DNA from: Butyrivibrio sp. AE2015
GTDB lineage: Bacteria; Bacillota; Clostridia; Lachnospirales; Lachnospiraceae
Assembly (NCBI RefSeq): GCF_000420825.1
Contig: NZ_ATVR01000004.1
Coordinates: 1 to 64,000, forward strand
DNA length: 64,000 nucleotides
Direction: 5' to 3'
Part shown: positions 1-7,831 of the stretch, piece by piece
How positions within the stretch are numbered: the first letter of the stretch is position 1
How the letters are laid out: each line of letters starts with the position of its first letter
Program-made: the position numbers and the translations under genes
The notes under the pieces: model-generated
What the model saw: the letters and a program-made list of their open reading frames with translations, nothing else
What the model was told of the DNA's origin: nothing
The model's database searches: none

Positions 1-288
1 GTTCCATTTAGGAAAATAGTCAATGATTATGGTTTACGTCAATCAATGTCTCGCCGGGGTAACTGTTGGGATAACGCACCACAGGAAAGTTTTTTTGGAC
101 ATATGAAACAGGAGCTTGGCATAAAATCACGTAAATGGAATTCTGTAAATGACATAAGAAACGCCATAGATGATTGGATTGACTACTACAACAATGACCG
201 ATATAAACTTAGTCTTAATAAACTATCACCAAATGAATACTACAGATACATAAAAACCGGAGAATATCCAAAGAAGATGCTGGTCTAA
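1..288 (+). CDS. IS3-family transposase (OrfB), C-terminal part
   Basis: The reading frame is open from base 1 to a stop at 286-288, so this is the 3' part of a longer gene cut by the window edge. The peptide carries the end of the DDE integrase core: SRRGNCWDNAPQESFFG, in which the Glu of QESFF matches the third catalytic residue of IS3/IS150 OrfB proteins, followed by the usual YYNNDRY and LSPNEY motifs. These enzymes cut and join the ends of their own insertion sequence. The first in-window ATG (46) is internal to the domain and not a true start. Whether the element is intact cannot be judged from this side. Confidence 0.9.
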   Translation, partial: VPFRKIVNDYGLRQSMSRRGNCWDNAPQESFFGHMKQELGIKSRKWNSVNDIRNAIDDWIDYYNNDRYKLSLNKLSPNEYYRYIKTGEYPKKMLV

Positions 289-335
289 AAAATGGGTGTA
301 AATTTCAAATACTGTCCTTGACATGGGTAGTAGTT
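289..335 (+). mobile_element. Probable right end of the IS3-family element
   Basis: The bases after the transposase stop include GTCCTTGACATGGGTAGTAG at 314-333. This resembles the terminal inverted repeats of IS150-group elements, which lie just after orfB. The exact end and any target duplication cannot be set because the left end is outside the window. Confidence 0.4.
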
Positions 336-345
336 TACTATGATG

Positions 346-681
346 AGGGGTGGCTGCAAGCTCGATATCATGCTATATGCCCAAAGCCGGGTGGACGAGC
401 TATCTAAACATGACCTAGGCTTATGAAATCTGTTGATTAGGTCATGGATTCTGTAATCGCGGGGCGATATCATGACAAAAAATATGACCTAGACTTATGA
501 AATCCACTGATTAGGTCATGGATTCTGTAATAGCAGAGCGATTCCATGATAAAAAACATGACCTAGACTTATGAAATCCGTTGATTAGGTCATGAATTCT
601 GTAATCGCAGGGCGTAGCATAATAAATTGTCACAGTGAAATGAGCATATAGCCCTGCACACTCTTGAAAGTAGCCGCCCCT
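346..681. repeat. Palindromic element bracketed by inverted repeats
   Basis: The left side has AGGGGTGGCT (346-355) then GCTATATGC (372-380). The right side has the inverted counterparts GCATATAGC (644-652) and AGCCGCCCCT (672-681, one mismatch). These nested pairs flank three tandem hairpin units. No ORF here looks like a real protein: the short reverse-strand ORFs only translate the repeats. This looks like a non-coding MITE-like or REP-like element next to the IS, which is inference. Confidence 0.5.
410..616. repeat. Three tandem ~74-bp hairpin repeats
   Basis: Near-identical units begin at 410, 484 and 558, a period of exactly 74 bp; the third decays after about 616. Each starts with ATGACCTA, runs through a TTATGAAATC segment and reaches TAGGTCAT, the exact reverse complement of the first 8 bases (410-417 with 438-445 in unit 1). 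Each unit can therefore form an 8-bp stem. The units differ at a few positions, so they are diverged copies. Confidence 0.85.
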
Positions 682-737
682 ACTGTTCTCGGAATTGGAT
701 CCTGAGGCATAAAAACCAGCCACACCGTAGGTGCTTG

Positions 738-861
738 CCATTGACGGGTTCTGAGGAAAACGCTACAATACTGAATCCGACGGTGAGATAAGATCTACTG
801 TTCCCATCATCCTCACCGTCGGCGAGGTATAGACGGCGTTTTCCTCAGGTTCAGTCAATGG
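738..861. repeat. Large nested imperfect palindrome
   Basis: The outer arms 738-763 and 836-861 are reverse complements at about 22 of 26 positions (CCATTGAC...CTGAGGAAAACGC against its inverse). An inner pair, CCGACGGTGAG (777-787) and CTCACCGTCGG (812-822), is perfect over 11 bp. The whole 124 bp could form a long hairpin or cruciform. No U-run follows, so it does not look like a terminator. From 862 to 1025 nothing else is recognisable apart from the convergent 3' end of the iron-uptake genes. Confidence 0.75.
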
Positions 862-1025
862 TGGCGTACTCAGCCGCAATCTAAGCTTTTCTTATAATAA
901 TAGAATCGTCCCTCTGTCCACATTTACTTACGCATATACAAAAAGAGAGTATCCTGATGTATGCTTATCGTATTCAACAGAATACTCTCCCTAATCTCTT
1001 CAATTTAAATAACTTGGAGATACCC

Positions 1026-1829
1026 TTAACTTGCCTTGCTTCTTGGGATCACATAAGGATCACCGGTTTCAGGGTCAAGTATGATGGAACTGTCCATTCC
1101 GTATATTTCCTGCATGAGTTCAGGGGTTATGATATCTTTTGGGTTACCGCTTGCTACAAGCTTTCCCTTTTTCATAGCAAATATGTGATCAGCATATCTG
1201 ATTGAGAGATTAATGTCGTGCAGTATTGCAACGATTGTAACTTTCTTTATCTCATTTAGCTTGGCAAGACAGTCAAGAATTTCTACCTGATATGCAATGT
1301 CAAGATATGTGGTAGGTTCGTCAAGCAGCAGTATATCTGTGTCCTGGGCAAGGGCAAGCGCAATCCATACACGCTGTCTTTGTCCACCTGAAAGAGAATC
1401 TACCTGTTTATCTGCAAGTTCTGTTATTCCCATTGCACACATTGCTGAGGAGATGGCTTCATAGTCAGCCTTGGTGAGCTGGCCAAAAAGATTCTGATAG
1501 GGAAATCTTCCTCTGGCAACAAGGTCAGCTACAGTTATTCCTGCAGGAACGATAGGTGACTGTGGTAGAAGACCAACTTTTTTAGCAAGCTGCTTTGTGG
1601 GGAGTTCGCAGATTGGATTTCCATCAAGAAGGATATTTCCCTTTGAAGGAGACAGAAGCCTTGCAAAACTCTTAAGCAGCGTGGATTTGCCGCATCCGTT
1701 GGGACCGATCAAAACGCTGAACTTTCCTGCGGGAATGCTCAAATTCATATCTTCTATAATTAGTTTATTGTCATAGCCTGCATATATCCCATTTGCAGTG
1801 AAAGTGTGACTTTGTGCGATCTTACTCAT
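1026..1829 (-). CDS. Ferric-siderophore ABC importer, ATP-binding protein
   Basis: This 267-residue FepC/FecE-type ATPase energises uptake of an iron chelate (heme or cobalamin cannot be excluded). Walker A GPNGCGKST is at 42-50, the signature LSGGQRQ at 146-152, Walker B ILLLDE at 166-171 and the switch His at 204. It is the last gene of a binding protein-permease-permease-ATPase operon on the minus strand. Its start codon overlaps the upstream stop by one base (TGATG), which implies coupled translation. Family assignment is firm; the substrate is inferred from the FecCD and FepB-like partners. Confidence 0.93.
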   Translation of the reverse strand: MSKIAQSHTFTANGIYAGYDNKLIIEDMNLSIPAGKFSVLIGPNGCGKSTLLKSFARLLSPSKGNILLDGNPICELPTKQLAKKVGLLPQSPIVPAGITVADLVARGRFPYQNLFGQLTKADYEAISSAMCAMGITELADKQVDSLSGGQRQRVWIALALAQDTDILLLDEPTTYLDIAYQVEILDCLAKLNEIKKVTIVAILHDINLSIRYADHIFAMKKGKLVASGNPKDIITPELMQEIYGMDSSIILDPETGDPYVIPRSKAS

Positions 1830-2863
1830 CAGATCTTTTCTCCTTTTTTATTGATATTAAGTAAAAGCAGTAGCAGGTATGGGGCTCCCAAAAGTCCTGT
1901 TACAACTCCCACAGGGTAGCTGGTTTCAAAAAGATTTTTGCCTATAAGCTCGGAAGCGTAAACAAGTATTACTCCAACAAATCCGGAAGTCAGCATTGCA
2001 ATAGATCCATTCCTTGTTAGTTTTGTTGCTATAGGGCCTGATAAAAAAGCTACAGAAGCAATAGGACCTGTTGCGGCGGTTGCTACAGAGGATAAGAGCA
2101 AAGCGCAGATAAGGCAACATATCCTGATAATATTTATCGATGCACCAAGAGTAGTAGCATATTCGTCTCCAAGCTGCATGATCCTGAGTTCTTTGTTGCA
2201 GAATAGGAGAGCTCCACCTGCAAGAACAGTCATTATTGTTATAGCCGGAACATCAGACATCTGAACGGGATTGAGACTTCCACGCAGCCATCGAAGCGCT
2301 GTTCCTACATCGTATTCAGAACCAACAAGAAGCATCCAGGAAATAAGGGCATTCAAAACTGCTTGAAAACCGATTCCTATGAGGATCATTCTGCTGCTGA
2401 AGGCATTTCCTTTACCGGATAGTAAAAGAATAAGTCCGGTAACCAAAAGCCCTGCAACTACTGAGAATACCGAAGCAACGGCTCCACTGATACCAAGTAT
2501 CAGAATGCAGAAGACTGCAGCGGCAGAGGAACCTGCGGTGACTCCGATAATGTCAGGAGACGCGAGAGGATTCCTTAAAAGGTTTTGAAAAGTGTAACCT
2601 GCAAGTCCAAAAGAAAAACCGGCAAGACCTCCAACAATAAGCTTTGGAAGCCTTAGACTTTTTATTGTGTAGGCAGCCCCTTTTGTCTCATTGCTTAGAA
2701 GTGCATTTATAACTTCGCTCAGTGAATAATTTGTATTTCCTATTGTCATCATGAGGACTGCGAGAATAGCAATGATAACAATGAAGAATAGAACACATGC
2801 GATATTTCTTTTTCGCTGCTTTGAATATATATTTTTTAAATCTGTTTCTAGTTTGGTCGTCAT
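1829..2863 (-). CDS. Ferric-siderophore ABC importer, permease (FecCD family)
   Basis: A multi-pass FecCD/BtuC-family permease of 344 residues when started at the ATG at 2863. That start forms an ATGA overlap with the stop of the preceding permease gene and has AAAGG about 10 bases upstream. An in-frame ATG 24 bases earlier has no good ribosome site. Family features include the SLRLPKLIVGGLAGFSFGLAG segment near the N-terminus and GPIASVAFLSGPIA near the C-terminus. It pairs with the adjacent paralogous permease to form the heterodimeric channel. Confidence 0.92.
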   Translation of the reverse strand: MTTKLETDLKNIYSKQRKRNIACVLFFIVIIAILAVLMMTIGNTNYSLSEVINALLSNETKGAAYTIKSLRLPKLIVGGLAGFSFGLAGYTFQNLLRNPLASPDIIGVTAGSSAAAVFCILILGISGAVASVFSVVAGLLVTGLILLLSGKGNAFSSRMILIGIGFQAVLNALISWMLLVGSEYDVGTALRWLRGSLNPVQMSDVPAITIMTVLAGGALLFCNKELRIMQLGDEYATTLGASINIIRICCLICALLLSSVATAATGPIASVAFLSGPIATKLTRNGSIAMLTSGFVGVILVYASELIGKNLFETSYPVGVVTGLLGAPYLLLLLLNINKKGEKI

Positions 2864-3876
2864 ATATTTTTGGCCTTTGTCATCCATACAATTGCTACAA
2901 ATACCGGTGCACCAAGGATGGCTGTGATGATTCCAACCTCAAGTTCTCCCGGACTTCCAAGAATCCTTCCTAAAACATCCGAAATTGTCAAAAGAGCTGC
3001 TCCACCTATTGCAGATAGCGGAACGATGATTCTCATGTCATTGTCAAAAAGCTGCCTTATAACATGGGGTAGCATGAGCCCCACAAATCCAATGGGCCCT
3101 GCAAGGGCGGTTACAGATGCACAGAGAAGAACTCCTGCAAATGCGGATACTATCCTTATCTGTCCGACTTTTACCCCCAGTGAGATAGCCATTTCATCGC
3201 CAAGTGACAATGCATTAAGTGGTGATGAACAAAATAAAGAGAGGATAAGTCCTGCCAAAAAGAAAGGAAGGAGCAGTTTTACATTTTCCCAGCTTCCACC
3301 ACTGATGCTTCCAACCTGCCAGAAGCGAAATTCCTTCATGACCTGTGAGTCAGGGAGCATGATAGTATTAACAATGGCTCCAAGGGCAGTTGACACGGCT
3401 GTTCCAGCAAGGGCCAGCTTTAAAGAAGTTGCTCCGCCATAGCCTACGCTTGCAATTCCGTAGACAAAAAATGCAGTGGCCATAGCCCCTACGAAAGATA
3501 GCCCTATAAGCCCAATTCCGGAAGAAATATTAAGGTATGCAATGCCTATGACTACCATGAGAGAAGCGCCTGTGTTTACACCAAGAATGCTTGGGTCTGC
3601 TATTGGGTTCCTTGTGATAGACTGCATCATTGCACCGGAAACGCCAAGGCAGCCCCCGGCTATGAGGCCGAAGACTGTCCTTGGAACTCTGGCAGCAATT
3701 ACAGCTGCAATGAACTTATCTGTTTCTTTTCCGGCAAAATAGCTGACTATATCAGCAATGGGTACGTTCTTACTGCCATATACTATTGAAAGAATGGCAC
3801 CGGCAATTGTCAGAATGATCAGTATTATTGTTCCTATGATTAGTTTTGTATTACTGTATCTTTTTTGCTGCTTCAT
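2860..3876 (-). CDS. Ferric-siderophore ABC importer, permease (FecCD family)
   Basis: 338 residues. The N-terminal membrane helix (about 10-32) is followed by ARVPRTVFGLIAGGCLGVSG and NPIADPSILGVNTGAS, both hallmarks of FecCD permeases; the C-terminal half has GPIGFVGLMLPHVIRQL. It is the second permease of the iron-chelate importer. Its start lies 26 bp inside the end of the upstream binding-protein gene, and it overlaps the next permease by four bases, so the genes are tightly coupled. Confidence 0.93.
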   Translation of the reverse strand: MKQQKRYSNTKLIIGTIILIILTIAGAILSIVYGSKNVPIADIVSYFAGKETDKFIAAVIAARVPRTVFGLIAGGCLGVSGAMMQSITRNPIADPSILGVNTGASLMVVIGIAYLNISSGIGLIGLSFVGAMATAFFVYGIASVGYGGATSLKLALAGTAVSTALGAIVNTIMLPDSQVMKEFRFWQVGSISGGSWENVKLLLPFFLAGLILSLFCSSPLNALSLGDEMAISLGVKVGQIRIVSAFAGVLLCASVTALAGPIGFVGLMLPHVIRQLFDNDMRIIVPLSAIGGAALLTISDVLGRILGSPGELEVGIITAILGAPVFVAIVWMTKAKNI

Positions 3877-4954
3877 TTAACACTTCCAGATAGTCATCAA
3901 TTGCATAAGGGATAGAAAGAACTGTTGGTGTGCTTGCTGCTGCAAGGGCGTCATTTGAGTCAAGTAAAACAAATGCGCCGTTGTTTACAGCAGGAATATT
4001 TGAAAATCTTCCATCGTTTTGCATAGCTGTAACTAAGGATTCTGTTCCATATGTGATGATGATATCAACGTCGCTAAGAACATCAGCATTTTCAGCACTT
4101 ACTGTTATTGAAAAAGCATTTGGATCATCAATAAGTCCAGTTACGCTCTCTGGAGTTACAAATCCAAGATCTCCAAGAAATGCTGCTCTTGGATCATTGT
4201 TTGTATAAATATAGAAGGTTCCAAGGTCATCTTCTGAGAGCCAGAAAAATGCAACTCTTTTTCCATTGAGGTCAGGATACTGTGAAAGCTTGTCGGAAAT
4301 AAGCTGTTCAACATCAGCAACAAGGGCTCTTCCTTCAGCTTCAAGGCCAAGGGCTGTAGCATCATTTATGGTCTCTTCCTGCCAAGTAGTTGTCCATGCG
4401 ATTGTAGGATATGCAACAACAGGAGCAATTTCGCTGAGTCTGTCATATTCTTCCTGACTAAGTCCTGAGTAAGCTGCAAGGATTACATCAGGCTGGCAGT
4501 CTGAGATAGCTTCGTAGTCCCATCCGTCTGTATCATCAAATACATTAGGAGTAGCACCGAGATCTTCAAATGCTTTTGCTGTCCATGCAAGAAGGCTGTT
4601 TTCATCCCTTGGTCCGAAATTTGCTTCTGAAATTCCAACAGGTACAATTCCAAGAGCGAGAGGAACATCAGGATTTCCCCATGCAATTGCTACAACGTTT
4701 TCAGGCTTTTCCTCGATAACGGTCTCACCAAGTCCATGAGTGATCGTGAGTGGGAAAGTTGCATCGCTATTAGAAGCGCTGTCTTCAGAAACTGAAGAAG
4801 ATCCTTCTGTTGATTCTGATCCGGAAACAGTTGCTGCTTCTGAACTGTCAGTTGCTACAGTATCTACTGTGGCAGTTTCGGATGTTGTTCCACAAGCCAC
4901 AACGCTAAGGCCAAGGAGGCCTGCGAATAAAGCTGAAATAAGTTTGTTCTTCAT
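3851..4954 (-). CDS. Iron-siderophore binding lipoprotein
   Basis: 367 residues. A lipoprotein signal ends in the lipobox SVVAC, with Cys21 as the lipidation site, followed by a Ser/Thr/Glu-rich linker of about 45 residues and a FepB/FhuD-type (class III) binding fold. Motifs such as ENVVAIAWGNPDVPLALGI and QPDVILAAYSGLSQEEYDRL are typical of ferric-siderophore receptors. GAGGAG precedes the ATG at 4954. This is the first gene of the minus-strand operon and would deliver the chelate to the two permeases and ATPase that follow. Confidence 0.93.
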   Translation of the reverse strand: MKNKLISALFAGLLGLSVVACGTTSETATVDTVATDSSEAATVSGSESTEGSSSVSEDSASNSDATFPLTITHGLGETVIEEKPENVVAIAWGNPDVPLALGIVPVGISEANFGPRDENSLLAWTAKAFEDLGATPNVFDDTDGWDYEAISDCQPDVILAAYSGLSQEEYDRLSEIAPVVAYPTIAWTTTWQEETINDATALGLEAEGRALVADVEQLISDKLSQYPDLNGKRVAFFWLSEDDLGTFYIYTNNDPRAAFLGDLGFVTPESVTGLIDDPNAFSITVSAENADVLSDVDIIITYGTESLVTAMQNDGRFSNIPAVNNGAFVLLDSNDALAAASTPTVLSIPYAIDDYLEVLNEAAKKIQ

Positions 4955-4981
4955 AATTTTACTCCTCTAGTGTTATTATAA

Positions 4982-5016
4982 TTAGCTGCTGCTAACGTAA
5001 CGTTAGCAAGTGCTAA
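4982..5016. promoter_or_regulatory. Two TTAGC-N4-GCTAA palindromes (candidate metal-repressor operators)
   Basis: TTAGC-TGCT-GCTAA (4982-4995) and TTAGC-AAGT-GCTAA (5003-5016) are identical in both arms and spaced 21 bp, two helical turns. Between and overlapping them lies a 19-bp palindrome, TGCTAACGT-A-ACGTTAGCA (4990-5008). They sit at the predicted transcription start of the iron importer operon. The architecture resembles DtxR/IdeR iron boxes (TTAGG...CCTAA), but the bases are not identical, so the regulator is inferred. Confidence 0.65.
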
Positions 5017-5018
5017 CA

Positions 5019-5047
5019 ATAATCTCATAGAAATCACGAGTTGTCAA
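5019..5047 (-). promoter_or_regulatory. Promoter of the iron-siderophore importer operon
   Basis: On the minus strand TTGACA (5047-5042) is separated by 17 bp from GATTAT (5024-5019). This is a near-consensus sigma-A promoter with a predicted start around 5012, inside the paired palindromes and about 58 bases before the ATG. Confidence 0.6.
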
Positions 5048-5092
5048 CAATTAAATCTAATAAAATCGATTAACCGGGATAAAAAATATTTG

Positions 5093-5191
5093 AGGAGTAC
5101 GGCTCGCCAAGAATTTATTCAGGAAAAGATTGTAGGAAAAATGGATAGAGCAGAAAAGTACTGGAAAAAGATTTACAATAGCAACAAATAA
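5093..5191 (+). pseudogene. Orphan 3' end of a gene
   Basis: The frame ending at TAA 5189-5191 encodes a charged C-terminal tail with KIVGKMDRAEKYWKKIYNS. It sits directly before a strong rho-independent terminator but has no credible start or ribosome site upstream, where the iron operon control region lies. It looks like the surviving end of a deleted gene. The family is not recognised. Confidence 0.35.
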
Positions 5192-5203
5192 AGTGTAAAA
5201 CAG

Positions 5204-5234
5204 GCCTGATTAAGTGTAATCAGGCTTTTTTTTT
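5204..5234 (+). terminator. Rho-independent terminator
   Basis: Perfect 9-bp stem GCCTGATTA / TAATCAGGC (5204-5212, 5217-5225), AGTG loop, then nine T residues. It serves whatever was transcribed rightwards before 5204 and isolates the efflux operon. From 5235 to 5407 the DNA is AT-rich, with no clearly placed promoter, and leads into that operon. Confidence 0.9.
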
Positions 5235-5407
5235 AATTGTGTGGTATATTTCGAAAAGTGTTTCGACTTTATGTTTACTTTATTAAATTTTTATAATTTA
5301 AATTGTTAAAGCTTGATTTTAATTGGCAATTAGCGCATGATAAAGAGTGACGTGGGATTTAATTGTGCAAAAGAGGCGTAAGAAAGATTCTTACGTTGAG
5401 GGATGTT

Positions 5408-6109
5408 ATGAAAAAACTAGTAGAGATCAAGGATGTATGTAAAATATATAATCCTGGTGAAAATGAGGTAAGGGCGCTTAATCATGTTAACCTTACTATC
5501 GGAGAGGGCGAATTTGTCGCCATAATAGGTCAATCCGGTTCCGGAAAATCTACCCTTATGAATATGCTTGGGTGTTTGGATACGCCAACCAGTGGGAAAT
5601 ATTATCTGCATGGTCAGGACGTTTCTCATATGACAGATGATGAGCAGTCTGACGTGCGTAACAGGGAAATTGGTTTCATATTTCAAGGGTTTAACCTGAT
5701 ACCATCTCTTACAGCTTTGGAAAATGTGGAGCTTCCACTTATCTACCGCGGAGTTGGTAAAAAAGAAAGAGACAGGCTTGCCAATGCTGCTTTAAACAGC
5801 GTCGGCCTTGAAAAAAGAAAGACTCATAAACCCAATGAAATGTCAGGTGGTCAGCAGCAGAGAGTTGCTATAGCCAGAGCTATTGCGCAGGCACCTCCGA
5901 TTCTTTTGGCAGATGAGCCAACAGGTAACCTGGATACAGCTTCAACCAAAGAGATAATCAGTATTATCAAGAGGCTATATAAAGAAGGAAGAACTGTAAT
6001 AATAATCACTCATGACCCGGGAATAGCAGAACAGGCAAAGAGAATAATCACAATCTCAGATGGTCAGATAAAGAGTGATGTGATCAATAAGAATTATAAG
6101 GATGATTGA
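5408..6109 (+). CDS. ABC exporter ATP-binding protein (MacB/LolD type)
   Basis: 233 residues from the ATG at 5408, chosen because GAGGG lies just upstream and the protein then starts at the family's normal place (MKKLVEIKDVCKIY). Walker A GQSGSGKST is at 41-49, QGFNLIPSLT in the Q-loop, the signature SGGQQ at 146-150 and Walker B ILLADE at 165-170. This family powers mechanotransmission-type exporters such as MacAB and peptide or antibiotic efflux systems. It heads an operon with a membrane fusion protein and two FtsX-type permeases. Confidence 0.94.
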   Translation: MKKLVEIKDVCKIYNPGENEVRALNHVNLTIGEGEFVAIIGQSGSGKSTLMNMLGCLDTPTSGKYYLHGQDVSHMTDDEQSDVRNREIGFIFQGFNLIPSLTALENVELPLIYRGVGKKERDRLANAALNSVGLEKRKTHKPNEMSGGQQQRVAIARAIAQAPPILLADEPTGNLDTASTKEIISIIKRLYKEGRTVIIITHDPGIAEQAKRIITISDGQIKSDVINKNYKDD

Positions 6110-6153
6110 TCTGCTTTAATAAAAACCGATATTGAAAAGTATGGAGGAGAAAA

Positions 6154-7794
6154 ATGTCAGAGAACAAGAAAGACAAAAATCTTGAAGAAAATAAAGAAGT
6201 TGTGACAAATGAAGCTGTTAAGGAAGATGCAGCTGAAACTGCAGTTATAAAGGAAACAACAGGAAGTACTGCAGCAGAGGTTTATGATGATTATGAGGAG
6301 GCAACACCTCCTGAAGAAGTTACAGGTAAAAAGAAATTCAAATTAAAGAAAAGATATATAGTTGGCGGCGTGGCAGCTGTTTTGATACTTGGCGCCATAG
6401 GAAGACAGTTCCTTGTTGGACAGAATCAGGTGACAATGGTTGAGACTTCACCTGTTGTACTTGGAAACATAGAAAATGTTATTTCTATTTCAGGAACTGT
6501 TCAGAGTGCTGAGACAAAGACTTACTTTTCAGAAGTAGCTGCACCAATTGAAACTCTTGATATCAAGGTTGGTGATAAGGTGTCAAGCGGCGATCTTTTG
6601 TATACATATGATACAGAGGCACTTGACCTTGCCGAGAAAACAGCGCAGCTTGCAATCACTCAGGCAAAGGGCAGTTATAGTGCGCTTTATTCAGCTGTTG
6701 GGGCTGCAGACAGAAAATATGCTGAGGGCATGACTGCTCAGCAGATCAACGACAGACTTGATGCTATCACTGCAGAAATTGATTCTCTTAATAACAAGAT
6801 TACCGAGAAGACAAACAGGATCAATCAGACTCTCAAAGATATTCAGAATACTCAGTACGACATAAACCAGAACAGTATTGATGATAAATATGAGGGATAC
6901 TTTGACGCCGGAAATAATACTTATATTACAAGAAATGAATCCGGAGATAAGAAGGATGGTGCGTATAAAGAGCCATCTGAGAGCGATAGACAGATGATCC
7001 TTGCTCTTGAGCAGACATACAATGATGTTTCATATGCTCTTAAGACTGATGCCGAGATCAAGTCATGGAATGACCAGATCACAGCCCTTAAAGAGGAACA
7101 AAGTCACCTTTCATCTGCTAAAGCGGCACAGGTAAATGGAGGATCTGCAGCACAGGCGAAGGCTTCATATGAGTCAACTCAGCTTACTCAGCAGGACACA
7201 ATTGATAAGCTTGAAGCAGCAAAAGATGGCGTGAAGGCTGACTTTAATGGCGTAGTTACAGAGGTTGCTGTAGTAGAAGGCGCCACAGTTACTGCAGGAG
7301 CCAAGATGATCACAATGGCAAATCTTGAAGATGTTCAGGTTGCTCTTTCTGTTTCAAAGAGTGATCTTCCTAAGATTGCACTTGGCCAGAAGGTTGATAT
7401 TACTATTAACGGAAAGTCATATAACGGCGAAGTTACCAAGATTTCAGGTAATGCTACAAAGAATAGCAATGGCGTAGCAGTAGTAGAGACAATCATAAAG
7501 GTTACCAATCCGGACAATGACATAATCCTTGGTGTTGAAGCAACAAATAAGATCCATGCTGAAAAGGCCGACAACACTATCGTTCTTCCATATGAATATA
7601 TTCAGACAGATGCAGAAGGCGACTATGTATATGTTGTTGAAAATGGCGTAGTAACAAGAAAGAATGTAACAGTTGGTATTTCAACCAGCACAGAGGCACA
7701 GGTAATTGAAGGATTATCTGAGGGGGATGAAGTTATCTCATCAGATGTATCAATTCTCACAGAAGGCATGGCAGTAGCTGTTAATAATATGTAA
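6154..7794 (+). CDS. Membrane fusion protein of a MacAB-like exporter
   Basis: 546 residues. A strongly acidic cytoplasmic head (1-57) and a basic patch precede a single membrane helix (about 68-88). The rest is an extracellular HlyD/MacA-type adaptor: a split lipoyl half (PIETLDIKVGDKVSSGDLLY), a long Gln- and Lys-rich coiled-coil hairpin, the second lipoyl half (GVKADFNGVVTEVAVVEGA) and beta-barrel domains. GGAGGAG precedes the ATG. In a Gram-positive cell it would extend the exporter into the wall. The acidic head is longer than in MacA. Confidence 0.9.
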   Translation: MSENKKDKNLEENKEVVTNEAVKEDAAETAVIKETTGSTAAEVYDDYEEATPPEEVTGKKKFKLKKRYIVGGVAAVLILGAIGRQFLVGQNQVTMVETSPVVLGNIENVISISGTVQSAETKTYFSEVAAPIETLDIKVGDKVSSGDLLYTYDTEALDLAEKTAQLAITQAKGSYSALYSAVGAADRKYAEGMTAQQINDRLDAITAEIDSLNNKITEKTNRINQTLKDIQNTQYDINQNSIDDKYEGYFDAGNNTYITRNESGDKKDGAYKEPSESDRQMILALEQTYNDVSYALKTDAEIKSWNDQITALKEEQSHLSSAKAAQVNGGSAAQAKASYESTQLTQQDTIDKLEAAKDGVKADFNGVVTEVAVVEGATVTAGAKMITMANLEDVQVALSVSKSDLPKIALGQKVDITINGKSYNGEVTKISGNATKNSNGVAVVETIIKVTNPDNDIILGVEATNKIHAEKADNTIVLPYEYIQTDAEGDYVYVVENGVVTRKNVTVGISTSTEAQVIEGLSEGDEVISSDVSILTEGMAVAVNNM

Positions 7795-7831
7795 TAAGAA
7801 TGTTTTAACAGAGATGTTTGGATAAAAGATA

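Noticed and set aside
410-616. CRISPR array
   Set aside because: The 74-bp units are contiguous and similar along their length, so there are no unique spacers, and no cas gene is present.
285-741. Reverse-strand ORFs (62 and 76 residues) with a shared DYRIHDLIN...FHK motif
   Set aside because: The shared motif is only the translation of the 74-bp hairpin repeat; there is no ribosome site and no family resemblance.
738-861. Integron attC-type recombination site
   Set aside because: The size and imperfect palindrome fit, but the GTTRRRY/RYYYAAC core sites at the ends are missing and no gene cassette or integrase is nearby.
2870-3742. Plus-strand ORFs (190 and 88 residues) opposite the iron permease
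   Set aside because: Antisense shadows of a well-supported FecCD permease; composition is Pro/Ser-rich with no start signals.
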